Shown here piece by piece: positions 45,091-57,018 of a stretch of 64,000 nt of DNA. The stretch's first letter is position 1. Each line of letters begins with the position of its first letter. The position numbers and the translations under genes were made by a program. Source of the stretch: Paratinospora sagittata (lineage: Eukaryota > Streptophyta > Magnoliopsida > Ranunculales > Menispermaceae); NCBI GenBank assembly GCA_035771175.1, contig CM069599.1, positions 33,079,562 to 33,143,561 of the forward strand. Reading direction: 5' to 3'. The notes below the pieces were generated by a model. The model worked only from the letters and a program-made list of their open reading frames with translations, did no database searches and was not told the DNA's origin.

Positions 45091-45789
45091 AGATTTGTAT
45101 CAGCCGTGCTCCTAAGACCAAAATGAAATACAAAAAATATGTGTATTTATATATTTAAAAAATAAATTAATATTATATGATAAAAACTGATTTCAGTTAG
45201 GAAGGGCGTTGGAAGGAGTCTATTAAGAACGGTTGTTTTCGCGCCATTTAGACGTAATGTTAATTTTTTAATTATTAAGGAAGGATTAATTTTCAAGATG
45301 GTACTTAATTATCATTCTTCAATGACAATAATGACCTTAGGTTTGTTCATTAATGACAACTAACCTTTTTTGCTTTTTCTTTAGGTCCCGTTTGGTCCGA
45401 CTGTTAAAAGAAAACGCCTTCTTCTTTTGACGCCCACAGATGAAAATACAAAAGTTAGATAGGGTCAATTGCTCTTTGCATCTATGGTGCACCCTATTAG
45501 AGGGACAGAAGCTGAAGGCCATCTAAACATTGACTATACACGGTAAGCTTTTCTGTACTTTTATATGATACAGTATCCCTGCTCTACCACAAAACTACGG
45601 TTTGCTCCTTTATTGGCCCACATTGGAGGGCAATGGATCGTTAACGAAAAAAATCTTTGACAAACATATGCAAATTCTTTGAAATAATAATGGTCCAATT
45701 TGCATGAATAAGCTTAATTGATAAACATTTTTTTTTGTAAATAATATTAATAATTAGTTATATAAGCAATTTCATCACTATACGGTCCA

Positions 45790-45925
45790 TATCCACTCTC
45801 GAAAAAGTATCAGTCCTATTTTTAACTCATTAATCTCTCTTACCCCTATAGTAAGACAGGGACAAGAGTTAAATAAAAAATTTTTGGGTTCTAAAGCTAT
45901 CTCTTTACCAACTGCACCACCTTTA
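45790..45925 (-). mobile_element. SINE-like remnant
   Basis: On the minus strand: AAAGGTGGTGCAGTTGGTAA (A-box-like), then TTTAACTCTTGTCCC (degenerate B-box), then a pyrimidine-rich body. Decayed and without a recognisable target duplication. Confidence 0.35.
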
Positions 45926-46488
45926 TATTGACTTTTCTTCCGTCTTTTGTTTAAATCGATAAAGCAATATGTATGTGAAGTTAATTTCATGTTGTTGGCA
46001 AATGGATTTGTTTTCTGCGTTGTTGATATGAGTTCAAATTTCAGGAGAAATTCACGAGGATAAATTCTTATAATTTTTTTAAAATTGTTGGTTGTTCCAA
46101 AAAGAGAAAAGAAAAGAAAATAAACGTAATAATAATTCTTCTAATGGGCATAGAAAAAAAAAAAAGAAAGAAAAATCCCCAATATATATGTATTACAATA
46201 GAATCTATTAATTGAAATTTTGAAAAAAAAAATACAAAAAATAATAATTGATGGACGTGAAGCACGTAGACAGGGAGAGGGCCATGTGCGATATGGGGAG
46301 TAGTAGACAAATGGTTTATTTAATGGCACCGAAGAGCCATACCACTACTCGGCCTGGTTTCAACTAATTTCTTCGTTTGGTATTATGCTTTGGGTTGGGG
46401 TGGAAGATATGATTTTATGAACCATCAGCTTCTTGGCATGGCCTAGAAAGAAACGTTACAGCGGCGTCGGCAAAAATGGAGGAGGTGA

Positions 46489-46504
46489 CCCCCCCCCCCC
46501 CCCC
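46489..46504. repeat. C16 homopolymer followed by GCGGGG
   Basis: Sixteen C followed immediately by GCGGGG, so the tract can fold on itself; its complement is a G run. Length is uncertain for technical reasons. Confidence 0.85.
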
Positions 46505-46647
46505 GCGGGGACCAATGGTGGCTCATGGCAAGAGGCAAGAATCCACTATTGTCATACAAGAAAAGGAATACTTCATATCCACATGTCTTTATTATAATTA
46601 ATTTTACAAACTCAATTTAACTTAACTAAATTTTTTTTTTTAATTAC

Positions 46648-46945
46648 ATTGGGTCGGCTACATGAATCTATTTTTTTTATTCTACTCTACCAAGGGCGAG
46701 GTCAACATTCTAATTATAAGAAGTTAATTTTTTTAATTATCTTTATTTATATTATTTTAGGTCTACATGTATTTCTATCGTTACCATTTAATTAGTGTCG
46801 CAAATAGGTCACTTTTTCAAAATGACACGTCTAAAGCTTACATTATATATGTCTAAATTATTTTAGTTGGTTATGTCTCATATTTTATCTCTAATTGGTT
46901 CTATAGTTATACTCAAAAACCTACTCATTGTACATTTATCATAAT
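46648..46945 (-). mobile_element. Decayed non-LTR retrotransposon fragment (RTE-like), copy 2
   Basis: Starts TTGGGTCGGCTACATGAATC with CTACTCTACCAAGGGCGAGG soon after. It runs on through a stretch that resembles, antisense, the last part of RTE-type reverse-transcriptase genes (TTGGTT..TATCTCTAATTGG). Family assignment is by memory of a common plant repeat and is weak. Confidence 0.4.
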
Positions 46946-46984
46946 GTACTTAAAAATACTGGATGAAGTAACATCCAACAATTC

Positions 46985-47110
46985 AAGCGTGTTAAAGTGA
47001 TAGTATCAGAACTTTAGTTTTGTAAAAGGTCTTGCGTTCAAGTCTCGTTATTGACATTTACATAATTAATCTTTCTTTTATTCTATCTCTCTTATAGCTC
47101 TTTACGTATA
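46985..47110 (+). mobile_element. SINE-like remnant
   Basis: A-box-like GTGTTAAAGTGATAG and B-box-like GCGTTCAAGTCTCG about 35 bases apart, followed by AT/CT-rich sequence. No target duplication was seen. Confidence 0.35.
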
Positions 47111-48116
47111 AGATGAGACTACACGTAAGAAGGAATGTTGATATTAGTTTGATATCAACAAAGAGTTCGATTGAATACACAATCAACTTTCTACTAATCT
47201 AAGGGTTTGTGCACATAACATATATAATGCAGTGTACAACTAAAGCTCCAAGGCATTAACATTATCCTAAAAATGTGTTGCTTTAATGAATTAAGTTAAG
47301 TCATGAGGATGTACGTGGGGGTTGTACTTAATTGGAGACTCTTAGATCACCATCTAAGTACTGTAAGACTAATTTGGGGAAAAAAATGCATTGGTTGTGA
47401 ATTTTAAGTTTTGTTGTTGTTGGTTTAATTGTTGTTGTTAGGTTTTAAACCAACAACAATAATAATTAACATAAAAAAGATGAAGTGGCCCACTTGTAAT
47501 AGAGACCAAAACAAGGAATGGGACATCCATGTCATTATTGAAAACAATAATGGCACAACCGGAAATAAAATCTCCAACAATAAAATAAAATAGTTCGTTA
47601 ATACAAAAATAAAAGGAGCTAAAGCTTGACAAAAAGCACGCGGAAGAGAGAAGTAACCCGCCATAATAATAATAGTCATGAAGTGCCGTCCACCTCAACG
47701 ACTCATCCTCACTTTCAAACCACTCGATCTTCATTACGATTCACATATGAATCATCCAACGGAGGAAGAAATAGTGGCGGACGCCAATCACGAGTAATTG
47801 TACGCAGTTGGTCAACAAAAGAGAAAAAGTCAATAGTCTGGATGAAAGAGTGACGCGTACGCAACGCAACGCTTGTGCGCCGTGTTGTTGACCAACCCTA
47901 ACGAGCTAATATAGATAATATTAATAGGATATCATCACATTTATATATCTAAGTTTTTTTTATTTATGTATTTATTTATATTTGTTTCGAAAAGTACATA
48001 TACGTATGTCTGTTGGGGTGGTCCTCCGAAATTTACAGTTAAAAAATTGTTTGAATTTTGGAGAATTTTGAGGTTGACTAAGGGACAGGTGGTGCATTTA
48101 CAATGGCCCAGTTCCG

Positions 48117-48174
48117 GCGCTTAACTAAAGCGCAACACCACCCTAACTATGATGACCCAACCTGGTGGGCCCAC
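48117..48174. promoter_or_regulatory. Hairpin and TCP-type palindrome in a GC-rich patch
   Basis: GCGCTT (48117-48122) and AAGCGC (48128-48133) form a perfect six-base inverted repeat with a five-base loop. GTGGGCCCAC (48165-48174) is a perfect palindrome matching TCP-factor sites. The surrounding 48090-48240 is GC-richer than its flanks. It may be a distal regulatory element or a fragment of lost coding DNA. Confidence 0.3.
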
Positions 48175-48439
48175 AAGAAGATGAGGGAAGGGGACCATCT
48201 GATCAGTGTTCCATCACGGCCACAAGGAATGTTGGTGCCTGTCATTCCTTTATTTATTTATTCCATATTTTGATTCTTATATATTGGTAGACATCCTTTA
48301 TTCTACTAAAATTTTGTCATACAAAATAATGATATTCAAATGTAACAAATGTGCACATTTAATAATAATAATAAATTAATAAAGATTTTTTTTTTTTTTT
48401 GGAAGCTACATAAGTCACCTATATAAACATGCTTCCTTT

Positions 48440-48640
48440 TTTTATTTTTTTTATTATTGATATTTTGACATTTAGAAGGTGTCATTTTTTTTCTTTAGAC
48501 GAGATTAATTAATCATTCCAAATTCAAACATGACAGAGGCGTTTGAGCTGAATAAATAGGAACACGCGTAGGTTATAACTCGAAACTTGGACCTCAACTT
48601 CACTTATACTACTTGTTAGGAAAAACATGTTTCCTTCACT
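48440..48640. repeat. Dispersed AT-rich repeat, copy A
   Basis: Shares with 49725-49890 the ordered blocks ATTTAGAAGGTGTCATTTTTTT, AATAAATAGGAACAC, GTAGGTT, and ACCTCAACTTCACTTATACT at similar spacing. A third, partial copy of the GTGGCATTTTGTTATT block occurs near 51450-51475. Confidence 0.5.
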
Positions 48641-48705
48641 TTCTTATATTAAAGGCTTAGTTGACGTCTATATTAAAATAATGAGATTACTTCTACCACC
48701 ATTAC

Positions 48706-48748
<43 letters not shown>
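48706..48748. repeat. (AAT)n microsatellite
   Basis: About 14 perfect trinucleotide units. Confidence 0.92.
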
Positions 48749-49724
48749 GATGCTTTTGTTTTTGTAATAACTAAAAGTAAATGATTTGAATTGATGAAGG
48801 AAGGGGAGCAGACTAACTTGTAACTATGAGTTTAATTAGTTACACTAAATAATAATATCAAACAAATGTATTTATATATATAGTAACACATTCAATTGTT
48901 TCTATTGGGTATAAGGAAATGATCAATTATAAATTTTGCATTATGTCTCCTCTTCATCATAATGAGTTAATCACTCTTTTTTCAACTTAGTTGTTGTGAA
49001 ATAAGAAAACATATTTATATATGCACGGAAAACTTATTAAGGAGAAAAAAGGGTACTAATGATCGAAATTTGGTTCTCTTTCAATATTTCATTATGAACT
49101 CGAATTGATCATTTCTCACTAATTAGTTCTTTTATGGTTTGTTAAGCATATTGGGCTTTAATTACCCCCTTTCATCTAATCTCCTTATTAATTATTTTAT
49201 TTTTTCACTTTCATGCCCTTAACATTCTTTTTAATTAAATCTTCACTCTATTCTTCTTTTTTGATTTATAAATTAATTATTTCCAGCAATATTTGTCTTT
49301 TGATGATCAGCAATTATGAGAGATGGTGGCAGGGCATGGGAAGAGAAAGGGAGACAATTACAAGTACATTGTATCCCTTCCAAAATTCTTATTTTGTCTT
49401 TTGCTGTAAAGGGCCCCTTTCCCAGCAACCAAAGGACAAATTGCTGTAAATTCAAGCCTATCATAAATTAATCAAACCATATATATAAGACTCAAATTGT
49501 AAACTTGAGATGAGATCCCACCCTTCACCTTCTTCATTGATTCCACATGGCTTGATTTTGACATTTCAGGATCATTGTGCCCTTCATATTTATTACAAAA
49601 ATATTTGTGATCATTAATGATGTTGTAAATAACATTATATTTAGTATCTTTGGTTTTATCAACTTTTTAACCCTGTTATGATTATATATATATATAATCA
49701 AAAAGATTTTATTATTTTATTTTA

Positions 49725-49890
49725 TTATTATTTATTTTTAGATATTTAAGAGGTGTCATTTTTTTATTATTTTATTTTATTAATGATATTATAAATAACA
49801 TGGGTTGATAATAAATAAGACACACTCAGGTTCAAACTTAAGACTTAAACCTCAATCTCACTTATACTCAGTTCATCAACTATTTAATTT
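49725..49890. repeat. Dispersed AT-rich repeat, copy B
   Basis: Second copy of the repeat at 48440-48640: ATTTAAGAGGTGTCATTTTTTT, then AATAAATAAGACACAC, CAGGTTCAAAC, and ACCTCAATCTCACTTATACT. The GGTTCAAAC block resembles a tRNA B-box, so the family could be SINE-derived. Confidence 0.5.
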
Positions 49891-52460
49891 ATTACAGGTA
49901 TTGTAATTTCGAGAGGTAAAAGTGATAATCTTGATTAAAAAGTTTTGTTATGAGTTCTGTTATGAGTTTTTGTAACACCTCTGCAATTTATTTTTTTTAT
50001 AAAACTTGTAAATATTTAAGAAAAATGAAAAATAAATAATACAACCACATGCAGCAAAGGTGGATCTCTCTTTAGTTTCTAAAAGAAGACAAATGTATCC
50101 CATTTTGAAATTAATTGAATCTTTAATACAAAATGATGGGCGCTCCTGTGCTAATGCACGCCATTAATCACGTAAAGCAACAACTAAAGCAAGATTTTCA
50201 AGAGCGGCGCAATATATGAAGTAACATGTGCACTAAAGCTATATATCTTACTGCTCATGGCCAATATATACCCTCCACGTTTCATTTTATTATTTACAAA
50301 TCATATACAGGTTGATATTTCTTTAATTAGATTAATAATATATCACCGTCGTCAACAACTTGTATATATGAAGTTTTTGAAAGCTTAATCAATTGCTGGT
50401 TTGCTTGGTTTGTAAGAATACTAAATTTTTCTTTAGTTTGGATAAGAGGGGTGACGGGCAAGACAAGCTATAAAAATCATGAATGGATGAGCAAAATGCC
50501 ATTGCTTTAAATATTATAAGAAAAATGTTTTATGCACGCTGACTCTCAATACTATTTATCGACGCTGATACTCAACTAATTTATTGAATATATATTTTGA
50601 GAATACGTGTGTATTGTACTGCATCTCAACATTTAATGGATACTAGGTGTTAGTGTCAAAAAATAGCGTTGACATCTAACGTATTTTTAGCATTACTCAA
50701 ATTATAATGGTTAACTAATCAAGTAGCCAATTGTAAATATTCTAGGAACACACACACACCTTCTAAATAAATAAATAAATAAAAATAGTCATCGGACCTG
50801 TAAATTTTGTCCCTTGCAATCTCTTTTCCGTGCATAACTCAAGATTTCCGTCTAGTTATATTTTTATTGTTTGTGGCCTTATCATTGAGCCAACGCCTTG
50901 TTAGCAGATGTGTGCTTCCGCGCGCACACACACATACAGATATTTTCTAAAATAAATAAATAAACAAAAGAATGGTAAATTAATCAAGTAGCCAGTTGTA
51001 AATATACTAGCTAGGCACGTTTTTCATTATAATTTCAGAGTTCAAACCGGATAAAGTCAGAAACGTTTATTAATTTCTTTCAAGACTTCATAATTGGCTA
51101 ATTATATATTAATAATAAAATGATGAATATTATTCAAAAAGGGCTTTTCATGTATTTATTTATATATCAGTACTTGATAATATTATTGTGTAGTATCCAC
51201 TCAAAGCACCCAATCAAGAAGGAATTTACCTTAAATTAATAACTCAATCAATATCACATAGTCAAAATGATATATTGATTAATTAACTGCATATTCCTAA
51301 TTATTTGACTTTCAATTAATCAAACTAGAAATATTCTAGCATGAATTGATCGTAATCTTTTATATAAATGAGGGCATTAGTTTACAGGTATAGATTTGAA
51401 AAGTCCAAAATCATTTTATATACTCAAATATAATATATATATAAAAGCATTAAGAAGGTGGCATTTTGTTATTCTTTTTGAATCTAGTATTCCTCAACAA
51501 GTTGTAGTTTGTTGAAATGGTACCATCAAGAAGGGTCATGTCATGTAGAACATAAATGAGCATTAACTATACATCTAGGTAGGTAAATCGGGCTATATAG
51601 ATGATCATGAGCATGAGGTGCATATCCATGCATGGCACAGAGTTACAGGCATGCATGATAGCAACACTTGCAGTATCACTCTCAGTTCATACAGACTTTG
51701 TTCCCCAAGTCCTGCCGATCATGATCAGTACTCCATGCTTGCCTTACAATAATTAATTAAATACTGCTAATTAATGGTACTATAGTTGTGTATATATATA
51801 TATATGCTCTTTTTGTCCAGCTTCCCATCTTTTGTTTCAACTCCTCCTGATTATTTGTCTCATCTAACTGAAAAATTTTCAAGGCTTTATTTTATGTGTC
51901 CCCTTCCACCAACATCCCTGCATGCATGTGGCAGAGTTATAATCATAATTAAACCAATATGCCCATACGAAAAATCTCTGTTATGATATCATCAGTTGGA
52001 CCCATAAGTTTGGTGAGCTGAGATGAGGCCATTGGATTCAAACATTTTGGTTTCTCGTGAGATATTCTCACAGCGTTCAGGAATAAGATTAGTTTGTTCA
52101 AGACAAGAACAAAATGATAGACCTCTTATAACGATGACATCTTTAAAAATCAAACCTTAAAATTTTTATAAAGTGACAATTTTATAACTTAATTCACTTT
52201 TATTGAGTCAATCACTTATGTTCTTTATAGCTATGTTCATGTATATGCCTAAAATATTTAGTCGGGCATACCTTGAATATTCTTCTTGTAAATTGTGGAA
52301 AAGACTCGTGACCAAAAATATAATTTCTTGTAGGGAAACATGGAATGATGTGGGTGAGAGGGTGAAGCATGGGTCATCATCAGTTTTGACCAAATGGGAC
52401 CACGGTCAAGCACACGTAGGTAGGAAGGTGTGTTCACCGACAAATGGGTTTGTTTGGTTC

Positions 52461-52592
52461 CTAGGATGTGATTGTACCTGATAAGCCTCGGATACCATTG
52501 GCAGCGTTAGCAGCAGATAAACAGGCACCAGACAAGCTTCTCTGAATACCATGCACTTGCACCTCAGGCTCAGGTTCATCATATGTTGACAT
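52461..52592 (-). CDS. Possible small protein or first exon, 43 codons
   Basis: Not recognised. The ATG at 52592-52590 opens a 43-residue frame starting MSTYDEPEPEVQVHGIQRSL, acidic then Ala/Gly/Asn/Ser-rich. This is compositionally unlike the Lys/Phe/Ile-rich chance ORFs around it. A TATATATAG box lies about 310 bases upstream on the same strand (near 52900). The leader carries another short ATG frame from about 52660. Near the end there is a plausible donor (CAG then GTACAATC at 52477), so it could be exon 1 of a gene whose second exon I could not find. Equally it could be chance. Confidence 0.3.
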   Translation of the reverse strand: MSTYDEPEPEVQVHGIQRSLSGACLSAANAANGIRGLSGTITS

Positions 52593-53154
52593 CTCCCAAA
52601 ACCCAAACACCAAGAAGATGGTCCTAGATCTTCTCTGGGAAAACAATTAACGATGATCATGTACTCTAGGGAGCTTGGTTTTTATCCAGCTCCACCACTC
52701 TTTTTTTAGAGTGTGTAACGTGGCCACTTGCTATAGGACCAAGTGGGGGTAGGCCTGTAGTAGTGTCAATTTCTGAATTTTCTTTTGTTTGGTTGCTTTG
52801 ATTCTCTGATTATTATTATTTTTTTTTTAATTTCTATTCTATTTTATTATATTTTGGGTTTCTCTGGCATGATGGATCCCATCTTGTCTGCTGCTCCTAT
52901 ATATACACCTAATGAATGAAATGGGCAAAACCCTACAAAATCCAAATGATCCTTTTTTTACTTTTTTTTTTTTTTTTTTTTTCCACTTTCAAGTTAGTAT
53001 TAAATAAAAAACTTGCTCAATTTTTACTGTTTTAAACCAAGAAATGAAGCTTCAACAGTGGACCCACTGACATTATTTGTTTGTTTTTTAGAGAAAGGTT
53101 TGGATTGTAAGTATTATTACTTTGATCCATCTGGATAAGATATATACATCATCA

Positions 53155-53223
53155 AATGCATTCATAATATAATTTTTGTATCAATAATAAAGTTAAAATC
53201 AATGCATTCATAATATAATTTTT
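53155..53223. repeat. Direct repeat of 23 bp, 46-bp period
   Basis: An AATGCATTCATAATATAATT block at 53155-53177 recurs at 53201-53223, immediately upstream of a SINE-like unit. Confidence 0.75.
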
Positions 53224-53240
53224 AAATAAATACAAATGGA

Positions 53241-53400
53241 GTGACTTGAGTGGTGTGACCTTCAATTTATAAGCCGAAAGTTCTAAGTTTAAGTCCCCGG
53301 ATTTAGTCAAAGCACAGTTCTAACGGTAGGGTTATGTTGCCACTCAAGAGAATTAGTTGAAGTACGCGTAAAACTGGCCTAGACACCCTTCCGGTTAATT
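53241..53400 (+). mobile_element. SINE-like remnant
   Basis: A-box-like TGACTTGAGTGG and B-box-like AGTTTAAGTCCCC about 40 bases apart, then a roughly 100-bp body ending CACCCTTCCGGTTAATTACC. No clear target duplication. Confidence 0.45.
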
Positions 53401-54559
53401 ACCTTCAAAAACTAAAATTTAAAAACATAATAATTTAAATTAAATTATTGAACTATATCCTTATTAGTTTATAATTCTTTTGACAATAATGACTTTTCTT
53501 TCTTCTCTTATGACATTTTCTATATGGGCTTGGTGTATTAATTAATTAAACTACTGTCGGCTTCAGGCCCATGGAAGGAGAGAAGAAAATTGTAAGAAAA
53601 ATAAAAAGTATGGTTCATTCAATCAAATGTATCAAACTTGGGGATCTTGATGCTGTCATTTAATTATTTACTTATTTATGTAAATTTCTTCTCAAAATCG
53701 ACAAGAAGAAGAGAAATGATCTATTAATACTCTACCTTCCAGATAATTTTTCCTTATGTAATAAATGTTATATATATATATGTAGCTTCTTCATAAGTTT
53801 ATATAATATATTTTTAATTATATATCACAAAAGCATAAGTAAAAAATTCCACAAATATTTGGATTTAGACTTTCAATTTTTTCAAAAGAGATACGAGCTA
53901 GAATGACTTAAATAGTTATTAAAATTATAAATGACCACTTGGTGTAGTGGTGAAGAGTATTCTTAGCCACATTGATTATCAAAGATCAAATCATTTTATT
54001 AAAAAAATAAACGGTATTTGCAAGGTGGTGTGGGCTTTTAGGTTCTTTGTTGCATGCACACAAACTTGTCCGGTAGATATCTTTATTAATAGTGAAAAAA
54101 TAATTGAAATTATGATTGCACAATGACATATTATTAAATCACATACAATTGTCGTGAGATATATATTTTGTTTTTGGAGAAAATTAGTGAATTATACCCA
54201 ACAGTCACAATTTCAATCACTTTTTTAAGTCTTTTAGGGTTTTTAAAATTTTTTAAAATAATCAAGTGGAAGATTTTTATTTTTTATTTTTTTTAAGTGA
54301 AGTGGGAGTTCTGGACTGGGTTCTCCCATCTGTTAAAAAAAAGAAAAGAAAACCAATTCATAGGCCCACCAACTTGGGCCAATTAAAACTTAATTTACTT
54401 GACCAACTAAATTGTGCCACCTGGAGTTTTGACTGTAGAGGGACTCATGGCACCACCACCATCAGCAAAAGCAACGCTGTTATCAAAGCTGTTGTGCTCT
54501 CTTATCTCCTCCTTTTGGAGATAATGATAGAGATTTCATATGAAGTGAAGTTGCATTGA

Positions 54560-54593
54560 CGGAGCTGAGTCTCAAATGTTGAAGCTCTTACTG
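54560..54593 (+). other. Possible 5' UTR exon end of the RING gene
   Basis: Sequence ending CTTACTG before GTAAGAATAG (donor at 54594) could splice to an acceptor at 55641-55642 (TTTTCTTGCAG), putting a roughly 1-kb intron in the leader of the RING gene. It contains a short upstream ATG. The left edge is unknown. Confidence 0.35.
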
Positions 54594-55756
54594 GTAAGAA
54601 TAGTACTGTTTACATATCAAATTCCTAGATCTTCTCAGCTTCCATTCTTTTTTTTTTTATTATCTCTGATTTGGCTTCAGTTTTGGTTCTTCAATTGTGT
54701 TGTTCTGTTTAAATTCACTAATGGGTATGCCATGTTTCATGAATTTAACATGAAAAATATACAAGTACAATAACAAGAGATATTTGCAAATGGGTGTTTG
54801 TTTTTTTGTTTCATAGTAGAAGCACTGATACTAAATCAGAAAACTCTTTTTTTTTTTTTTCTAATGTATTTCTTCAACCATATTCTTGCTTCAGAAACCC
54901 ATACTCATTTGATTTCTTACTGTTTATTCCAACATAACTATCTGAGTAATTTAATTTTTGTGTGGGCTTGCTGAACCAAGAAAGGGAAATAGCTAGATTT
55001 AAAGTAAACACCAAAATGGTGTTTGGGGTATCATGGAGTCTTAAAGAAGTTGGTCTGTGTTTTCTGCATTAAAGCAAATTACTGGTTTAAAGTAAAGATG
55101 ATTGCTTACTTACCCTCTTTAAGATATTGACTTATAGTTTTGAATCTCATTTTGGGTGAAAATGATTTTTATTTTTTTATTTTTGTTATGCAAAGTTATT
55201 ATTTGTGACCCTTTTCAATCTTTGCTTACCTGGTACTAATCAGTAGTTGAGGGTTCAATTCCATCCTATAAAAATGGAAGATTCAGGCATGCTTCTTTTT
55301 ATATTTATATGTTTCTTTAGTTATTAATTGCAATTGTTGATTTCATTACATGAGATTTCTATGCAGCAATACACAGTTATAATTTTTTTAGTGGTGAATG
55401 TAAAGTTACTACTACTAATCATGGACATGGTGCAAAAAGTATCAGATGTTTACTTATCCTATGCCTTACACTTATCTGATCCCTTTACCAAGTGACTTCT
55501 GACAAAGGATTCAGAGACAATTCATCTTATATTTCTCACACTTTTCTTCCAAAATCTTAGCATAAGCATTTATTAAAAAATGCTTTAAATTTCTCTCATG
55601 AACTTCCATCAACACTACATTATCCTTTTTATTTTCTTGCAGTGACCTTTTGAACTATTCTTGCGGCTTTCTCTTGAAGTGCTTTTATATCATATAGCCT
55701 GAAGATCTGCAATACTACTTACTTCCAATTCCAAGTTGAACTGACTGGTAAGCTCA

Positions 55757-56437
55757 ATGAGGGTCAAAGAATTTCTTGAATGTCCAGTATGTTGGGAACC
55801 CTTCAATGTTGTAGAGAATGTGCCCTACATATTCTGGTGTGGCCACACACTCTGCAAAACTTGTGTCCTCTCTCTTCGCTGGGCTCAGGTCAAATATCCC
55901 GCACCGCCAATCCAGCTTCCGTTCTTTGTTTCATGTCCATGGTGCCAAATCCCTTGTTTCAGGTTGGTCTGGAAAGGCAACCTCCGGTTTCCTCGTAAGA
56001 ATTTCTTTGTCCTCTGGTTGGTTGAAACGGCAAATGGGAATCGAGTTTTATCCCTCTCTTCTTCTTCTTCTTTTAGTTCTGCAAAGTCTGTTCAGCCATC
56101 TAGTAGCACATCCATTCATCAAACCAGAATGCTACTAGCTCCATCAACAGAGCAGTACCACCAAGAACTTCACAGAGGCTCATCAAGTACTACACATGGG
56201 AGAAGCTGGTGGGTTTGCGTATCGTTGCAGAATTCGGTTTTATTATCAGTTCGTTTAATGGCAAAGTTCCCTCTGGTGGTAGTTTTCGTGGTGGTTGTTT
56301 TGTATGTGATCCCTGCTAGTGCTGCCGTACTAGTTGCCTACTTGTTGCTTACTTTTCTTTTTGCTTTGCCTTCATTTCTAGTATTGTATTTCTCTTGCCC
56401 TGTTCTTGATTCGTTGGTGAGAGAGATCATTGCATAA
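55757..56437 (+). CDS. RING-HC protein with C-terminal membrane segments, putative E3 ubiquitin ligase
   Basis: 226 codons plus TAA in one exon. The RING finger is complete in C3HC4 spacing: C9, C12, C28, H30, C33, C36, C60, C63 (FLECPVCWEPF, CGHTLCKTC, SCPWC). A Ser-rich linker spans about 98-120. Residues about 160-215 hold two long hydrophobic stretches (FPLVVVFVVVVLYVIP and LVAYLLLTFLFALPSFLVLY), suggesting membrane anchoring. The RING binds E2 enzymes in this fold; substrate and compartment are unknown. It belongs to a plant family of short RING/U-box proteins with a conserved KGNLRFPRKNFF block after the RING. It converges with the FAD oxidoreductase gene. Confidence 0.88.
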   Translation: MRVKEFLECPVCWEPFNVVENVPYIFWCGHTLCKTCVLSLRWAQVKYPAPPIQLPFFVSCPWCQIPCFRLVWKGNLRFPRKNFFVLWLVETANGNRVLSLSSSSSFSSAKSVQPSSSTSIHQTRMLLAPSTEQYHQELHRGSSSTTHGRSWWVCVSLQNSVLLSVRLMAKFPLVVVFVVVVLYVIPASAAVLVAYLLLTFLFALPSFLVLYFSCPVLDSLVREIIA

Positions 56438-57018
56438 AAGGATCTTTCAAGTAATGGAACTTGAGTTATAATTATTATTTTTCTGATTACTGATCTCCAT
56501 TAATGATTCTGTATGTATTGGTGGAGCCTTTTTTATATTAATTGAGGAATGGTAAAACTACAGTAAATGACCTGTTATATGCCATAAATCAACTATAATG
56601 ATCTATACATGCAGATTCTCTTCCTTTCATGTTCATAAATTATTTGTTATTTTTCTGATTGGAGCCAACAGAATGGTAAAACTAAAGAAAAAACAATATT
56701 ACAGGTGTAGCATCCAATAATTTAATGGGCAGCCCTCAAAATAAATAAATAAATAATGAGCATTTCAATTTACAAAATTTAGCTGAAAATAGAAGTAAAA
56801 AAGTGGCTTACATTCAGTTTAGTTCTAAAATCAATAACTATGTTAGGTGACCAATCAGTTTGACAAAGGGAAAAAAATGACACATTAGTGCTTCTGCTCT
56901 ACCTAGCTTTCCAGTCATGATTCTTGGCTTCAGACCCGAGTTTTCTCCTTTATTCAGAATCGGATCGAGGGTTGTGTTACACGTAGCCACACCAAATGTT
57001 GCTATGAAGTTACAATTC
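56438..57018. other. Convergent 3' flanks of RING and FAD oxidoreductase genes
   Basis: 581 bases of AT-rich sequence between two stop codons. No coding region or element recognised. Confidence 0.6.

Larger units (their letters stand above)
45091..54559. other. Gene-poor, AT-rich intergenic tract
   Basis: About 9.5 kb without a confident gene. Supported contents, listed separately: SINE-like units, a decayed retrotransposon tail, homopolymers and microsatellites, a palindrome-bearing GC-rich patch near 48.1 kb, duplicated AT-rich repeats, and one 43-codon ORF at 52461-52592. Other ORFs are short and compositionally random. Confidence 0.6.

Noticed and set aside
47626..47853. 75-codon plus-strand ORF rich in Ser, Thr, Arg and His
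   Set aside because: No family match, no splice or promoter context, and composition compatible with chance in a less AT-rich patch.
49290..49460. Possible microRNA foldback (GGGCATGGGAAGAG near 49333 and GGGCCCCTTTCCCAG near 49410)
   Set aside because: The two arms do not pair over about 20 bases, and neither matches a mature plant miRNA I could recall.
54266..54559. 97-codon plus-strand ORF upstream of the RING gene
   Set aside because: Lys/Leu/Phe-rich with no recognisable domain, in the likely promoter/leader zone of the RING gene.
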